Assembly: GCA_024644535.1 (NCBI GenBank)
Contig: JAHEKX010000003.1
Span: forward strand, 62,001 to 126,000
Source of the DNA: Gammaproteobacteria bacterium
Lineage (GTDB): Bacteria > Pseudomonadota > Gammaproteobacteria > Pseudomonadales > Halieaceae
Direction of reading: 5' to 3'
Length of the DNA stretch: 64,000 nucleotides
Shown here: positions 19,488 through 29,497 of the stretch, piece by piece
Position numbering within the stretch: the first letter of the stretch is position 1
How the letters are laid out: each line of letters starts with the position of its first letter
Position numbers and translations under genes: made by a program
Notes under the pieces: generated by a model
Database searches by the model: none
The model's input: only the letters and a program-made list of their open reading frames with translations
What the model was told of the DNA's origin: nothing

Positions 19488-22400
19488 CTAGTCGCTTTCT
19501 AACTCAATATCGATCCCCAAAGAGCGGATCTCCTTGACCAACACGTTAAAGGATTCGGGCATGCCCGGCTCCATACGATGATCACCGTCGACGATGTTTT
19601 TATACATTTTGGTACGGCCAGCCACATCGTCAGACTTAACCGTCAACATTTCTTGCAAGGTATATGCAGCACCGTACGCCTCAAGTGCCCAGACCTCCAT
19701 TTCTCCGAATCGCTGACCACCGAATTGGGCTTTACCACCCAATGGCTGCTGCGTTACCAAAGAATAAGAGCCTGTGGAGCGCGCATGCATCTTATCATCC
19801 ACCAAGTGGTTCAACTTCAGCATGTACATGTAGCCAACGGTTACCGGGCGCTCGAACTGATCGCCAGTGCGACCATCAAACAAAGTGAACTGGCCACTCT
19901 CAGGCATATCGGCGAGCTCCAGCAGATCCTTGATTTCACTCTCAGCGGCGCCATCAAACACGGGCGTTGCCATCGGCACACCCTTGCGCAAGTTATGGGC
20001 CAAAGAGCGAATCTCATCGTCTGTTAGTGAAGCAAGATTTTCGGTACGACCTGCGCCGTTGTTGTAGATCTTGTTCAGAAACTCACGCAATTCGGCGATT
20101 TCTCGCTGCTCTTCAATCATGCTATTGATTTTTTGACCCAGTCCGTGCGCAGCCATACCCAGATGGGTTTCTAAAATCTGGCCCACGTTCATACGCGATG
20201 GCACACCCAAAGGGTTAAGCACGATATCGACAGGCTCACCATTGGCATCGTATGGCATATCTTCAACCGGCATAATCACCGAGATAACACCCTTGTTACC
20301 GTGACGTCCCGCCATTTTGTCGCCGGGCTGAATACGACGTTTAATCGCAAGATAAACTTTCACTACTTTCAACACACCCGGGGCTAGATCATCCCCAGTT
20401 TGAAGCTTGCGTTTCTTATCTTCAAAACGTTCTTCTAACTGGCGATTCTCTTCTTCCAGCTGCTTTTCAGCTGAGGCAATGAAGGCGTTAGCGTCGGCGT
20501 CATTGGTTTTAATTTTAAACCACAGTTCACGATCTAGTTCGGCAAGCACGTCTTCAGATAAAACAGTGCCTTTGCTTAGCCCCGCGCCGCTGAGTGTTTT
20601 CTTACCAGCTAACTGAGCAACTAAGCGTGCAAATACCGCTTCTTCATAGATACGATATTCTTCTTTTAGATCCTTGCGGAAGTCGTTCAACTGGTGGTTC
20701 TCGATCTCACGCGCACGCGAGTCTTTTTCTAGACCATCTCGGGTGAACACCTGAACGTCAATAACGGTTCCCTTGGTGCTTGAAGGCACGCGCAAAGACG
20801 TGTCTTTTACGTCCGACGCCTTCTCACCAAAGATTGCACGAAGTAGCTTCTCTTCAGGGGTTAACTGAGTCTCGCCTTTGGGCGTGACCTTACCCACTAA
20901 GATATCGCCCGGCTCAACTTCCGCACCGATGTACACGATACCGGACTCGTCAAGCTTCGATAGTGCACTCTCACCAACGTTTGGAATATCCGCCGAGATT
21001 TCTTCAGAGCCCAATTTCGTGTCACGCGCTATACAAGTAAGCTCTTGGATGTGAATAGACGTAAAACGATCTTCTTTCACCACACGCTCAGATACTAAGA
21101 TTGAGTCTTCGAAGTTGTAACCGTTCCATGGCATGAAGGCGATACGCATATTTTGGCCAAGCGCCAAATCACCCATATCCACAGATGGGCCATCGGCCAA
21201 AATATCACCGCGCTCAACCACGTCACCTTTGTTCACAATGGCTCGTTGATTGATGCAGGTATTTTGGTTAGAGCGGGTGTATTTCACCAAGTTGTAAATA
21301 TCAACCGGCGCTTCGTTACCATCAGCTTCGTCAGCACTGGCGCGCACAACAATACGACTCGCGTCTACGGAATCAACCACACCAGCTCGTTTAGCAACCA
21401 CACAGACACCAGAGTCACGAGCCACGTAGCGCTCCATACCCGTGCCAACGAGCGGCTTATCACTCACCAATGTCGGCACTGCCTGGCGTTGCATGTTAGA
21501 ACCCATCAAGGCTCGGTTAGCATCGTCGTGCTCCAAGAAGGGAATCAAGGCCGCAGCGATGGATACAACCTGCTTAGGTGACACATCCATGTAATCGATA
21601 CGCTCGGGCGGCATCACGGTAAATTCGTTCATGTGACGCACAGCAACCAAGTCATCAGTGAACCTGTTATTTTCGTCAACCGTCGCCGACGCCTGAGCAA
21701 TCACGTTCTCGGCTTCGTTAATCGCGGACAAATATTCGATGTCGTCAGTAACCTGACCATCGACCACCCGGCGATAAGGAGACTCTAAGAACCCATATTC
21801 GTTGGTGCGAGCATAGGTTGCCAAAGAGTTAATCAAACCAATGTTTGGGCCTTCTGGCGTTTCAATCGGACACACCCGACCATAGTGAGTTGGATGCACG
21901 TCTCGCACTTCAAAGCCAGCTCGCTCACGAGTCAAACCGCCGGGGCCTAAAGCCGAAACTCGTCGTTTGTGCGTAACCTCGGACAGCGGGTTGTTTTGGT
22001 CCATAAACTGCGACAGCTGGCTGGATCCAAAGAACTCTTTTACCGCAGCGGAAACAGGCTTAGCGTTGATTAGATCTTGAGGCATCAAACCTTCACTCTC
22101 TGCCATCGACAACCGCTCTTTTACGGCGCGCTCAACACGGACCAAGCCCACTCGGAATTGGTTTTCAGCCATCTCGCCCACTGAACGAACACGGCGATTA
22201 CCCAGATGATCGATGTCATCTACAACACCTTTACCATTACGGATGGACACCAGCATCTTCATAACGTCAACAATGTCTTCGCGATCCAATACGCCCGACC
22301 CAGTGACTTCTTCGCGACCAAGGCGGCGGTTGAACTTCATGCGACCTACGGTCGACAAATCGTAACGGTCAGGCGAGAAGAACAAATTCTGGAACAGATT

Positions 22401-23561
22401 CTCGGCTGACTCTTTCGTTGGTGGCTCACCAGGACGCATCATGCGGTAGATTTCGACCAGCGCCTCAAGCTCATTGCGAGTGGCGTCTTGACGCAAAGTA
22501 TCGCTCAAGAAAGGACCGCAATCTAAATCGTTGGTGTACAAGGTGTCGATCTTAGTCGCACCCGCATCCATCATGATCTTTACGGCGTCGGCCGACAATT
22601 CAGTATTACACTCTACTAACACTTCACCGGTCTTTTCATCGACAAAGTTTTTAGCTAGCGCGCGACCGTACAGATACTCAATTGGAATTTCCAGTTCTGA
22701 GACTTCAGCTTTTTCCAACTCGCGAATGTGTCGGGCAGTAATACGTCGGCCCTGCTCGACAATGACCTTTTTACCAATTTTGATATCAAAGCTCGCAACG
22801 TCACCCCGTAAACGCTCAGGGATTAACGTCATCGTCAAGGTAGTGGCGTTATTAACGCGAAACTCGTTAACGTCGAAGAACATATCTAAGACTTCTTCAG
22901 AGCTATACCCCAAGGCGCGAAGCAGCACGGTGGCGGGTAGCTTACGACGACGGTCAATACGAACAAACACTTGATCTTTAGGGTCGAACTCGAAATCCAA
23001 CCAAGAGCCACGATAAGGAATGATACGTGCCGAGTAGAGCAGTTTGCCCGAACTGTGGGTCTTGCCCTTGTCATGATCAAAAAAGACACCTGGTGAACGA
23101 TGCAGCTGCGATACAATAACGCGCTCGGTACCATTAATAACGAAGGTACCGTTCTCGGTCATGAGCGGGATCTCACCCATGTAGACATCTTGCTCTTTGA
23201 TGTCTTTGATGGCTTTGCTGGACGAGTCCTTATCGTAAATGATTAGGCGTACTTTAACGCGCAGCGCACAGGCGTATGTCACGCCCCGTAGCTGACATTC
23301 GGCAACGTCAAATGCTGGCACACCTAACTGGTAATCGACATACTCTAACGCCGCGTTGCCACTGTAACTTGCAATCGGGAACACCGACTGAAAAGCAGCA
23401 TGCAAACCATAGTCGCCCCGCTGGTCAACTGGCACACCCTGCTGCGTAAATTTTTTATAAGAATCCAACTGGATCGCCAACAGATAGGGAATATCCATAA
23501 CGTTGGGTAGGGATCCAAACTCTTTTCGAATACGTTTCTTCTCTGTATACGAGTAAGCCAT
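19488..23561 (-). CDS. rpoB: RNA polymerase subunit beta
   Basis: The 1357-residue second-largest subunit. The start at the ATG giving [17 protein letters not shown] is chosen because this is the conserved N-terminus and GGAG lies 7 bases upstream; the frame is open 25 codons further but without similarity. The rifampicin-binding segment ([19 protein letters not shown] then SALGPGG) is wild type. The gene lies 186 bp after rplL; that spacer holds two inverted repeats (GAACCC/GGGTTC and a GGCAA/TTGCC stem) that could serve as attenuator or RNase processing sites, as in E. coli. Confidence 0.98.
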   Translation of the reverse strand: MAYSYTEKKRIRKEFGSLPNVMDIPYLLAIQLDSYKKFTQQGVPVDQRGDYGLHAAFQSVFPIASYSGNAALEYVDYQLGVPAFDVAECQLRGVTYACALRVKVRLIIYDKDSSSKAIKDIKEQDVYMGEIPLMTENGTFVINGTERVIVSQLHRSPGVFFDHDKGKTHSSGKLLYSARIIPYRGSWLDFEFDPKDQVFVRIDRRRKLPATVLLRALGYSSEEVLDMFFDVNEFRVNNATTLTMTLIPERLRGDVASFDIKIGKKVIVEQGRRITARHIRELEKAEVSELEIPIEYLYGRALAKNFVDEKTGEVLVECNTELSADAVKIMMDAGATKIDTLYTNDLDCGPFLSDTLRQDATRNELEALVEIYRMMRPGEPPTKESAENLFQNLFFSPDRYDLSTVGRMKFNRRLGREEVTGSGVLDREDIVDVMKMLVSIRNGKGVVDDIDHLGNRRVRSVGEMAENQFRVGLVRVERAVKERLSMAESEGLMPQDLINAKPVSAAVKEFFGSSQLSQFMDQNNPLSEVTHKRRVSALGPGGLTRERAGFEVRDVHPTHYGRVCPIETPEGPNIGLINSLATYARTNEYGFLESPYRRVVDGQVTDDIEYLSAINEAENVIAQASATVDENNRFTDDLVAVRHMNEFTVMPPERIDYMDVSPKQVVSIAAALIPFLEHDDANRALMGSNMQRQAVPTLVSDKPLVGTGMERYVARDSGVCVVAKRAGVVDSVDASRIVVRASADEADGNEAPVDIYNLVKYTRSNQNTCINQRAIVNKGDVVERGDILADGPSVDMGDLALGQNMRIAFMPWNGYNFEDSILVSERVVKEDRFTSIHIQELTCIARDTKLGSEEISADIPNVGESALSKLDESGIVYIGAEVEPGDILVGKVTPKGETQLTPEEKLLRAIFGEKASDVKDTSLRVPSSTKGTVIDVQVFTRDGLEKDSRAREIENHQLNDFRKDLKEEYRIYEEAVFARLVAQLAGKKTLSGAGLSKGTVLSEDVLAELDRELWFKIKTNDADANAFIASAEKQLEEENRQLEERFEDKKRKLQTGDDLAPGVLKVVKVYLAIKRRIQPGDKMAGRHGNKGVISVIMPVEDMPYDANGEPVDIVLNPLGVPSRMNVGQILETHLGMAAHGLGQKINSMIEEQREIAELREFLNKIYNNGAGRTENLASLTDDEIRSLAHNLRKGVPMATPVFDGAAESEIKDLLELADMPESGQFTLFDGRTGDQFERPVTVGYMYMLKLNHLVDDKMHARSTGSYSLVTQQPLGGKAQFGGQRFGEMEVWALEAYGAAYTLQEMLTVKSDDVAGRTKMYKNIVDGDHRMEPGMPESFNVLVKEIRSLGIDIELESD

Positions 23562-23747
23562 CAGTACTCTCCAGCCTCTTTGCTTCTGCGGCCGAACATT
23601 CGGCTCGCGATCACCTTTGCAGGCGTTTCGGTGCAAGCTATTGCCGCACCCACAAAATCATCCTGTTATAAGCAGGAAAAGGCCGGCAACCTATAACGCT
23701 TGCCAGCCCATTCCGAACCCTTGTTAATACGCGGGTTCGTCACAAAC

Positions 23748-24128
23748 TTACTTAAGCTCGACCGTACCGCCAGCTTCTTCAATTTGCTTTTTGATGTCTT
23801 CAGCTTCGTCTTTAGAAGCGCCTTCTTTGATTGGGCCAGGAGCGCCATCAACCAAGCCTTTCGCTTCTTTCAAACCCAAGCCAGTGATAGCGCGAACAAC
23901 CTTAATCACGTTCACTTTCTTTTCGCCGCCTGAAGTCAAAATTACATCGAATTCAGTCTGCTCAGCCGCGGCTGCACCAGCATCACCGGCAGCTGCCGCA
24001 GGCGCCGCCGCAACAGCCGCTGCCGCAGTAACACCAAATTTTTCTTCCATCGCTGAAATCAATTCAACAACGTCCATTACCGACATCTCGGCAATTGCAT
24101 CTAGGATTTCGTCTTTAGATAAAGCCAT
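23748..24128 (-). CDS. rplL: 50S ribosomal protein L7/L12
   Basis: L7/L12 forms the ribosomal stalk that recruits translational GTPases. The 126-residue product has an N-terminal dimerisation helix ([21 protein letters not shown]), an Ala-rich hinge, and a C-terminal domain with [15 protein letters not shown]. It lies 42 bp after rplJ and precedes the 186-bp spacer before rpoB. Confidence 0.98.
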   Translation of the reverse strand: MALSKDEILDAIAEMSVMDVVELISAMEEKFGVTAAAAVAAAPAAAAGDAGAAAAEQTEFDVILTSGGEKKVNVIKVVRAITGLGLKEAKGLVDGAPGPIKEGASKDEAEDIKKQIEEAGGTVELK

Positions 24129-24170
24129 TGCTCTACTCCTGTTTACTTAAAAGTTTTCAAAGACAACGAA

Positions 24171-24698
24171 TTACGCTGCTTCTTTCTGATCTTTGACTGC
24201 TGCTAACGTACGCACCAGTTTTCCAGGCACTTCGTTCATGGTCTGCGCCAGCTTGGTTACCGGAGCCTTCATCACGCTCATCAACATCGATAGAGCTTGA
24301 TCTCGGGTCGGTAGTTTCGCCAACACATCCAATTGATCTGCACCCAGTAACTGACCGCTTACCGCCAACGCTTTAACTTCGAACTTGGAATTATCCTTGG
24401 CGAAGTCTTTAAACAATCTTGCTGCAGCGCCTGGATCTTCCATAGAAAATCCAAACAAAGAAGGACCAACCAAAGTGCTGTTCACACACTCATAGTCTGT
24501 ACCTTCCAACGCACGCTTTGCCAACGTATTTCTAACAACTCGTAGAGTTACGCCGTTTTCACGTGCCTGACTGCGCAGGGCCGTCATCGCATCCACTGTG
24601 ACACCGCGGGCATCCGCAATGACCAATGAAAGCGCGCTGGTGGCTGTCTCGTTAACTTCAGCTACGATCGCTATTTTGTCTTCGAGTCTAATTGCCAC
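24171..24698 (-). CDS. rplJ: 50S ribosomal protein L10
   Basis: L10 anchors the L7/L12 stalk and, as the L10-L12 complex, represses its own mRNA in other bacteria. The 175-residue product contains [19 protein letters not shown] and [13 protein letters not shown]. It is preceded by a 242-bp structured leader. Confidence 0.97.
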   Translation of the reverse strand: MAIRLEDKIAIVAEVNETATSALSLVIADARGVTVDAMTALRSQARENGVTLRVVRNTLAKRALEGTDYECVNSTLVGPSLFGFSMEDPGAAARLFKDFAKDNSKFEVKALAVSGQLLGADQLDVLAKLPTRDQALSMLMSVMKAPVTKLAQTMNEVPGKLVRTLAAVKDQKEAA

Positions 24699-24719
24699 TG
24701 GTTTTCTCCTGGCTTACAT

Positions 24720-24943
24720 TAACTGTTGTGCCTAAGCACAACCCCATATTTGGTGAAAACTTCCACCATCTGCGTAGGCGGACAACTCCTTTAAACCGCC
24801 AACTGCTCGGCACCTACGGTCTTTGATGGTCTTCAGTGAGCAGCTAAACCTACTTACTGTATCTAAAGACCTCAAAGTCGACGGGCGAACCCGTCACGCC
24901 TCTTCCTTAAGGCTTAATAAGATTGCAGCGAACTACAATCTTA
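24720..24943 (-). promoter_or_regulatory. rplJ leader with several hairpins, candidate L10(L12)4 autoregulatory leader
   Basis: The 242-bp spacer between rplA and rplJ is rich in inverted repeats: TAAGATTG/CAATCTTA (24918-24943, overlapping the rplA stop), GACGGG/CCCGTC around a UUCG-type tetraloop in the RNA (24880-24895), a wide CTGCTC/GAGCAG pair, GGCGG/CCGCC, and GTTGTGC/GCACAAC (24725-24742) just before the rplJ ribosome-binding site. Such a structured leader is known upstream of rplJ in many bacteria. Which hairpin binds L10 cannot be told. Confidence 0.55.
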
Positions 24944-25636
24944 AAAATCTAACGCACTATGATCGATTGCTATGCCTGGGCCCATGGTGGTCGATAGCGT
25001 AACTTTCTTCATATAAACGCCCTTGGCCGACGAAGGCTTGGCTTTCTTTAGATCGGCCAAAACGGCAGTTAGGTTACCGAGAATCGCATCGGCGTCGAAT
25101 GAAATCTTGCCTATACCGCCATGGATAATGCCATTCTTGTCGGTACGGTAGCGCATCTGACCCGCTTTAGCGTTATTGACCGCAGTCACAACATCTGGGG
25201 TCACAGTGCCAGTTTTCGGGTTTGGCATCAGGCCACGAGGACCCAAAATCTGACCCAACTGACCCACAACTCGCATCGCATCGGGAGAAGCTACAACCAC
25301 ATCAAAGTCCATCATCCCGCCTTTGATTTGGTCGGCCAGGTCTTCCATACCAACAAAATCAGCACCCGCTTCTTTAGCTTTTTCAGCCGCATCACCTTGA
25401 GTAAATACTGCAACTCGAACGAAACTGCCCGTGCCATGAGGCAGGGTTGTCGCGCCGCGGACCGCCTGATCTGATTTACGTGCATCAACACCCAGATTGA
25501 TAGCTACCTCTACTGACTCAACGAATTTAACCGCTGAGCACTCTTTTAAAAGCGCAACCGCTTCTTCTACCGAATAAACTTTATCCGCATCAATCTTTTC
25601 GCGGATCATTTTCTGACGCTTAGACAATTTAGCCAT
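24941..25636 (-). CDS. rplA: 50S ribosomal protein L1
   Basis: L1 forms the mobile stalk that moves deacylated tRNA out of the E site and represses the L11 operon in E. coli. The 231-residue product starts [16 protein letters not shown] and contains the signature [15 protein letters not shown]. It starts 2 bp after the rplK stop. Confidence 0.98.
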   Translation of the reverse strand: MAKLSKRQKMIREKIDADKVYSVEEAVALLKECSAVKFVESVEVAINLGVDARKSDQAVRGATTLPHGTGSFVRVAVFTQGDAAEKAKEAGADFVGMEDLADQIKGGMMDFDVVVASPDAMRVVGQLGQILGPRGLMPNPKTGTVTPDVVTAVNNAKAGQMRYRTDKNGIIHGGIGKISFDADAILGNLTAVLADLKKAKPSSAKGVYMKKVTLSTTMGPGIAIDHSALDF

Positions 25637-25638
25637 GA

Positions 25639-26070
25639 TTACGCCTCCTCAACTTCGATGCCGGCAGAGCGAGCGCTACCAGCTATAGTCCGAACCGCTG
25701 CATCCATATCAGCCGCGGTCAAGTCGGGCCACTTCTGAGTAGCCACATCTTCTAGTTGAGCACGAGTAGCCTTACCCACCTTGTTCGTATTTGGGGTCGC
25801 TGACCCCTTCTTGATACCAATCGCTTTACGCAACAAAACCGCCGCAGGGGGTGTTTTCTTGATAAAAGTAAAAGAACGATCGCTGTAAACCGTAATAACC
25901 ACTGGAATTGGCAACCCAGGCTCTATGCCTTGGGTTTCGGCGTTAAACGCTTTGCAGAATTCCATGATATTAACACCATGCTGACCCAACGCTGGGCCGA
26001 CTGGCGGACTTGGGTTTGCCTGACCAGCCGCAACTTGCAGCTTGATATAGGCTTGTACTTTCTTTGCCAT
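25639..26070 (-). CDS. rplK: 50S ribosomal protein L11
   Basis: L11 binds the GTPase-associated rRNA region and is needed for RelA activation. The 143-residue product has the N-terminal [20 protein letters not shown] signature with the thiostrepton-region prolines, and the RNA-binding C-terminal domain. It is preceded by a 106-bp leader. Confidence 0.98.
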   Translation of the reverse strand: MAKKVQAYIKLQVAAGQANPSPPVGPALGQHGVNIMEFCKAFNAETQGIEPGLPIPVVITVYSDRSFTFIKKTPPAAVLLRKAIGIKKGSATPNTNKVGKATRAQLEDVATQKWPDLTAADMDAAVRTIAGSARSAGIEVEEA

Positions 26071-26151
26071 AGTTTCCTCTCTTGGGTATTAACGCTTTAC
26101 TCGCCTAGCGGCTTTAAGCTCCCCGATTAATTGCGGTTCCCCGCGCTCTTA

Positions 26152-26167
26152 AGTGCGTAAGCGCACT
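26152..26167 (-). promoter_or_regulatory. Hairpin in the nusG-rplK spacer (rplK leader)
   Basis: AGTGCG pairs with CGCACT across a 4-base loop shortly after the nusG stop codon. In E. coli L1 represses translation by binding the L11 leader; this spacer is in the right place, but I could not match the L1-binding motif with confidence, so only the hairpin is certain. Confidence 0.35.
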
Positions 26168-26176
26168 CAACCAACA

Positions 26177-26710
26177 TCAGGCTTTCTCGACCTGACTGAA
26201 TTCCAACTCGACCGGTGTGGATCGGCCAAAAATTAGTACCGCCACGTTCAAGCGACTCTTTTCGTAGTTGACGCCCTCTACAACGCCATTGAAATCGTTG
26301 AAAGGACCATCCACCACACGAACCATCTCTCCAGGCTCGAATAAAGTCTTTGGGCGCGGCTTCTCGGTGCCGTCTTCTACGCGCCGCAAAATTGCTTGCG
26401 CCTCAGCATCGGTGATCGGCGCTGGGGCGTCAGCTTTGCCACCAATAAAGCCCATAACCCGGGGGGTTTCTTTTACCAAGTGCCAAGTATCGTCACCTAG
26501 CTCCATTTGAACCAAAACATATCCCGGAAAGAACTTGCGCTCGCTTTTGCGTTTTTGGCCGTTTTTCATTTCCACCACTTCCTCGGTGGGAACCAAAACG
26601 TCGCCGAATCGATCGCCCATGTCGTGCAGATCAATACGCTCTTTTAACGCGGCCGCAACCTTCTTCTCGTAACCTGAGTACGCATGTACTACGTACCAAC
26701 GCATAGACAT
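26177..26710 (-). CDS. nusG: Transcription elongation/antitermination factor NusG
   Basis: NusG binds RNA polymerase and couples it to Rho or to ribosomal S10. At 177 residues (start [17 protein letters not shown]) it has the NGN domain with the [12 protein letters not shown] motif and a C-terminal KOW domain ([19 protein letters not shown]). An in-frame TTG two codons upstream exists, but the ATG has better spacing (9 bases) from GAGG. It lies 19 bp after secE. Confidence 0.97.
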   Translation of the reverse strand: MSMRWYVVHAYSGYEKKVAAALKERIDLHDMGDRFGDVLVPTEEVVEMKNGQKRKSERKFFPGYVLVQMELGDDTWHLVKETPRVMGFIGGKADAPAPITDAEAQAILRRVEDGTEKPRPKTLFEPGEMVRVVDGPFNDFNGVVEGVNYEKSRLNVAVLIFGRSTPVELEFSQVEKA

Positions 26711-26729
26711 TGCCAATTACCTCGTTTTA

Positions 26730-27092
26730 TTACGCGATGATGAGTGACACAAGCCAACCTAGCAGGGAATCTAAACCCCACAGGATTAGTGCCACCACCA
26801 ACACAAAAGCAACAACAATGAGAGTTGTTTGCACCGTCTCTTGACGCGTTGGCCAAACGACTTTTCTAATTTCTGTACGAGAACCACGAATCAAAGCCCA
26901 AGCGTTGTGGCCTTTTTCGGTTTTCAAAACAATCGCCAAGGCCGCTGCCGTCAAAGCCAGCAGGCCAAACACGCGATACAGTAGAGACTGGTCCGCAAAG
27001 TAGCTATTACCATAAACGCCCAGCGCCACGATAAGGGCCACCGCCGCCCACTTTAGCCCATCAAATCTCGATGCTGCGCTTTCAGAACTCAT
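26730..27092 (-). CDS. secE: Preprotein translocase subunit SecE
   Basis: SecE clamps SecY in the inner-membrane translocon. The 120-residue product has three membrane helices (about residues 15-33, 40-56 and 92-115), like the long enterobacterial SecE, and the family motif EIRKVVWPTRQET just before the third helix. The ATG at 27092 is chosen because GGGA lies upstream; a TTG five codons earlier is less likely. Confidence 0.96.
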   Translation of the reverse strand: MSSESAASRFDGLKWAAVALIVALGVYGNSYFADQSLLYRVFGLLALTAAALAIVLKTEKGHNAWALIRGSRTEIRKVVWPTRQETVQTTLIVVAFVLVVALILWGLDSLLGWLVSLIIA

Positions 27093-27130
27093 TTTTATTC
27101 CCGTCAAACCTAAGTATTAACTGCCATAAA

Positions 27131-27206
<76 letters not shown>

Positions 27207-27249
27207 AACATCTTTGTGTAAGCGACCCAACAGCACACCTACAACAAAT

Positions 27250-27278
27250 ACGTTATTGTCTAATCGTCATACCTTCAA
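27250..27278 (-). promoter_or_regulatory. Possible promoter for tRNA-Trp-secE-nusG
   Basis: On the minus strand TTGAAG, 17 bp, then TAACGT lies about 45 bp before the tRNA-Trp gene. The -10 match is weak. A promoter is needed here because tufB is followed by a terminator. Confidence 0.3.
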
Positions 27279-27327
27279 CATCAGACAATTAAACTGGATT
27301 TTGCTGTCTTACATACAACCAAGTCAG

Positions 27328-28627
27328 ACAACAAAGCCGAACAACTGCAAGCAGCCATTCGGCTCGGTAGGTCAGGGCATAACCCCAACCCAAGCTCGTA
27401 TCGATTACTCGATGATTTTGGCTACAACGCCAGCACCAACCGTACGACCACCTTCACGGATCGCAAAACGCAAACCGTCTTCCATCGCAATCGGTGCAAT
27501 CAAAGTCACAACCATTTGGATGTTGTCACCAGGCATTACCATCTCAACACCTTCAGGCAATTCACACGCACCTGTTACGTCCGTAGTACGGAAGTAAAAC
27601 TGAGGACGGTAGCCTTTAAAGAATGGCGTGTGACGACCACCTTCATCTTTACCTAGGACGTAAACTTCAGCCTCAAACTTAGTGTGCGGCTTAACAGTAC
27701 CTGGCTTCGCCAATACCTGACCACGCTCTACGTCTTCACGCTTAGTACCACGCAGCAGAACACCTACGTTCTCGCCCGCACGACCTTCGTCCAACAACTT
27801 GCGGAACATCTCAACGCCAGTACAAGTCGTCTTGGTGGTATCACGAATACCAACAATCTCGATCTCTTCACCCACTTTGATAATGCCACGCTCAACACGG
27901 CCAGTTACTACCGTACCACGACCCGAAATCGAGAATACATCTTCTACCGGCATCAAGAACGTCTGGTCAATCGCACGCTCTGGCTCAGGAATGTAGCTAT
28001 CCAAAGCTTCAACCAAGCTCTTAACCGCAGTCGTGCCAAGCTCGTTATCGTCTTCGCCGTTCAAAGCCATCAACGCAGAACCACAAATAATAGGAGTGTC
28101 GTCGCCTGGGAAGTCGTAAGTGTCCAGCAACTCACGCAATTCCATTTCAACCAACTCTTTCATCTCTTCGTATTCTTCCGTACCAACACCACCACAGTCT
28201 TCTGCAAGAAGGTCAGCTTTATTCAAGAATACAACGATGTAGGGTACGCCCACCTGACGTGACAGCAAAATGTGCTCACGTGTCTGTGGCATTGGGCCGT
28301 CAGTCGCGCCACATACCAAGATCGCGCCGTCCATCTGTGCAGCACCCGTGATCATGTTCTTAACATAGTCAGCGTGCCCAGGGCAGTCTACGTGTGCGTA
28401 GTGACGAATCGATGAATCGTATTCTACGTGCGAAGTCGCAATCGTAATGCCGCGCTCACGCTCTTCTGGTGCGTTGTCAATACCGTCAAACGCAACCGCT
28501 TGTCCACCAAATACCTCTGCGCAAACTCGAGTCAGAGCCGCGGTCAGAGTCGTTTTACCATGGTCTACGTGACCAATTGTGCCCACGTTTACGTGAGGCT
28601 TATTACGCTCAAACTTTTCCTTTGCCA
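27328..28627. repeat. Long repeat, tuf copy 2 (tufB with terminator)
   Basis: Second copy of the roughly 1300-bp repeat described at 10614-11913. It holds the terminator and the whole tufB coding region except the first base of the start codon. The flanking sequences are unrelated to those of copy 1. Confidence 0.93.
27335..27364 (-). terminator. Rho-independent terminator of tufB
   Basis: Same hairpin and T-rich tract as after tufA (AGCCGAA/TTCGGCT with an inner CTGC/GCAG stem, then CTTTGTTGT), here separating tufB from tRNA-Trp-secE. Confidence 0.8.
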
Positions 28628-28628
28628 T
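27405..28628 (-). CDS. tufB: Elongation factor Tu, copy B
   Basis: Protein identical to tufA (407 residues; GTPase motifs [21 protein letters not shown]). This copy starts with ATG and follows tRNA-Thr(GGT) by 106 bp in the tRNA-tufB operon, so the two EF-Tu genes are expressed from different transcripts: one with tRNA genes, one with rpsL, rpsG and fusA. AGGAGAC just upstream of the ATG is the ribosome-binding site. Confidence 0.98.
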   Translation of the reverse strand: MAKEKFERNKPHVNVGTIGHVDHGKTTLTAALTRVCAEVFGGQAVAFDGIDNAPEERERGITIATSHVEYDSSIRHYAHVDCPGHADYVKNMITGAAQMDGAILVCGATDGPMPQTREHILLSRQVGVPYIVVFLNKADLLAEDCGGVGTEEYEEMKELVEMELRELLDTYDFPGDDTPIICGSALMALNGEDDNELGTTAVKSLVEALDSYIPEPERAIDQTFLMPVEDVFSISGRGTVVTGRVERGIIKVGEEIEIVGIRDTTKTTCTGVEMFRKLLDEGRAGENVGVLLRGTKREDVERGQVLAKPGTVKPHTKFEAEVYVLGKDEGGRHTPFFKGYRPQFYFRTTDVTGACELPEGVEMVMPGDNIQMVVTLIAPIAMEDGLRFAIREGGRTVGAGVVAKIIE

Positions 28629-28734
28629 TACGACAGTCTCCTAAATCTTGCACCAGCGCTGCTAGCTACGTTTCACGGCCTAAACCGTCTATTAAAACAA
28701 CGCTGGCACCGCCACCGTTGCGTTCTGTCGGAAG

Positions 28735-28810
<76 letters not shown>

Positions 28811-28829
28811 CTGTAACTTCCTATTCTTG

Positions 28830-28903
<74 letters not shown>

Positions 28904-29191
28904 GCTACCGTTTTCTGCTGCAGCCGAGCTTTTCGCTTACCTGCAACCAACCCCCGCTGTCGCCTAAGCAACGGCAGGGTCTGTTCAAATTTACCAAGCC
29001 TTGGGCAAAACAAATTTGGCTTCTACAGCGTCAGCCCTTATGAGCCTGACGCTGCTTTGTGCATCTTTGCTTCACCGCAACAAACCAAAGACACTTTACT
29101 GTGGCGAAGAGGGGGCGGATTACTCGAGCCCACACTAACCTTCCACTCATTGCTCCGTACCACCACACAGCGAAACAGAACACCTTTAATT
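28904..29191 (-). other. Structured spacer between tRNA-Tyr and tRNA-Gly
   Basis: This 288-bp transcribed spacer has no credible protein gene. It holds a perfect 9-bp stem CAGCGTCAG/CTGACGCTG with an 11-base loop (29026-29054) and, next to it, CAAATTT/AAATTTG (28986-28992 with 29012-29018) enclosing CCAAG/CTTGG. The released spacer RNA could be stable. No known RNA family was recognised. Confidence 0.4.
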
Positions 29192-29275
29192 TGGTGGAGG
29201 GGGGTGGATTCGAACCACCGAAGCTTTCGCGTCAGATTTACAGTCTGATCCCTTTGGCCACTCGGGAACCCCTCC
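29192..29275 (-). tRNA. tRNA-Tyr (anticodon GTA)
   Basis: An 84-base class II tRNA with acceptor GGAGGGG/CCCCTCC, anticodon stem TCAGA/TCTGA around CTGTAAA, a long variable arm and an encoded CCA. It is the first gene of the tRNA-tufB operon, directly behind a strong promoter. Confidence 0.97.
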
Positions 29276-29287
29276 GAAAGGCGGCAC

Positions 29288-29316
29288 ATTTTCCAGACGT
29301 CGCGGGTGTTTGTCAA
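29288..29316 (-). promoter_or_regulatory. Promoter of the tRNA-Tyr/Gly/Thr-tufB operon
   Basis: On the minus strand a perfect TTGACA (29316-29311), 17 bp, then GAAAAT (29293-29288), followed by a GC-rich discriminator (GTGCCGCC) of the type seen at stable-RNA promoters under stringent control. The predicted start lies a few bases before mature tRNA-Tyr. Confidence 0.75.
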
Positions 29317-29350
29317 CCAAAAAAGTCTTAAAAAACTTTATCAAGAAACA

Positions 29351-29379
29351 TTGCATCATTTAGCGGCTTTGCCTATCAT
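29351..29379 (+). promoter_or_regulatory. Promoter of tRNA-Thr(TGT)
   Basis: TTGCAT, 17 bp, TATCAT (five of six -10 matches) on the plus strand, followed by the GC-rich stretch GCGATCCGCG. It ends 15 bp before the tRNA and lies back to back with the tRNA-Tyr promoter. Confidence 0.6.
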
Positions 29380-29394
29380 TGCGATCCGCGTTTA

Positions 29395-29470
29395 GCTGGC
29401 GTAGCTCAGTAGGTAGAGCAGCTGATTTGTAATCAGCCGGTCGGGGGTTCGATTCCTCTCGCCAGCTCCA
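29395..29470 (+). tRNA. tRNA-Thr (anticodon TGT)
   Basis: A 76-base tRNA on the plus strand with acceptor GCTGGCG/CGCCAGC, anticodon stem GCTGA/TCAGC around TTTGTAA, and an encoded CCA. In E. coli the corresponding gene (thrU) heads the same operon as the tyrU, glyT and thrT genes; here it is inverted and divergent. Confidence 0.97.
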
Positions 29471-29497
29471 TTTTCTCGGCCTCTCAAGGCAACCTAA

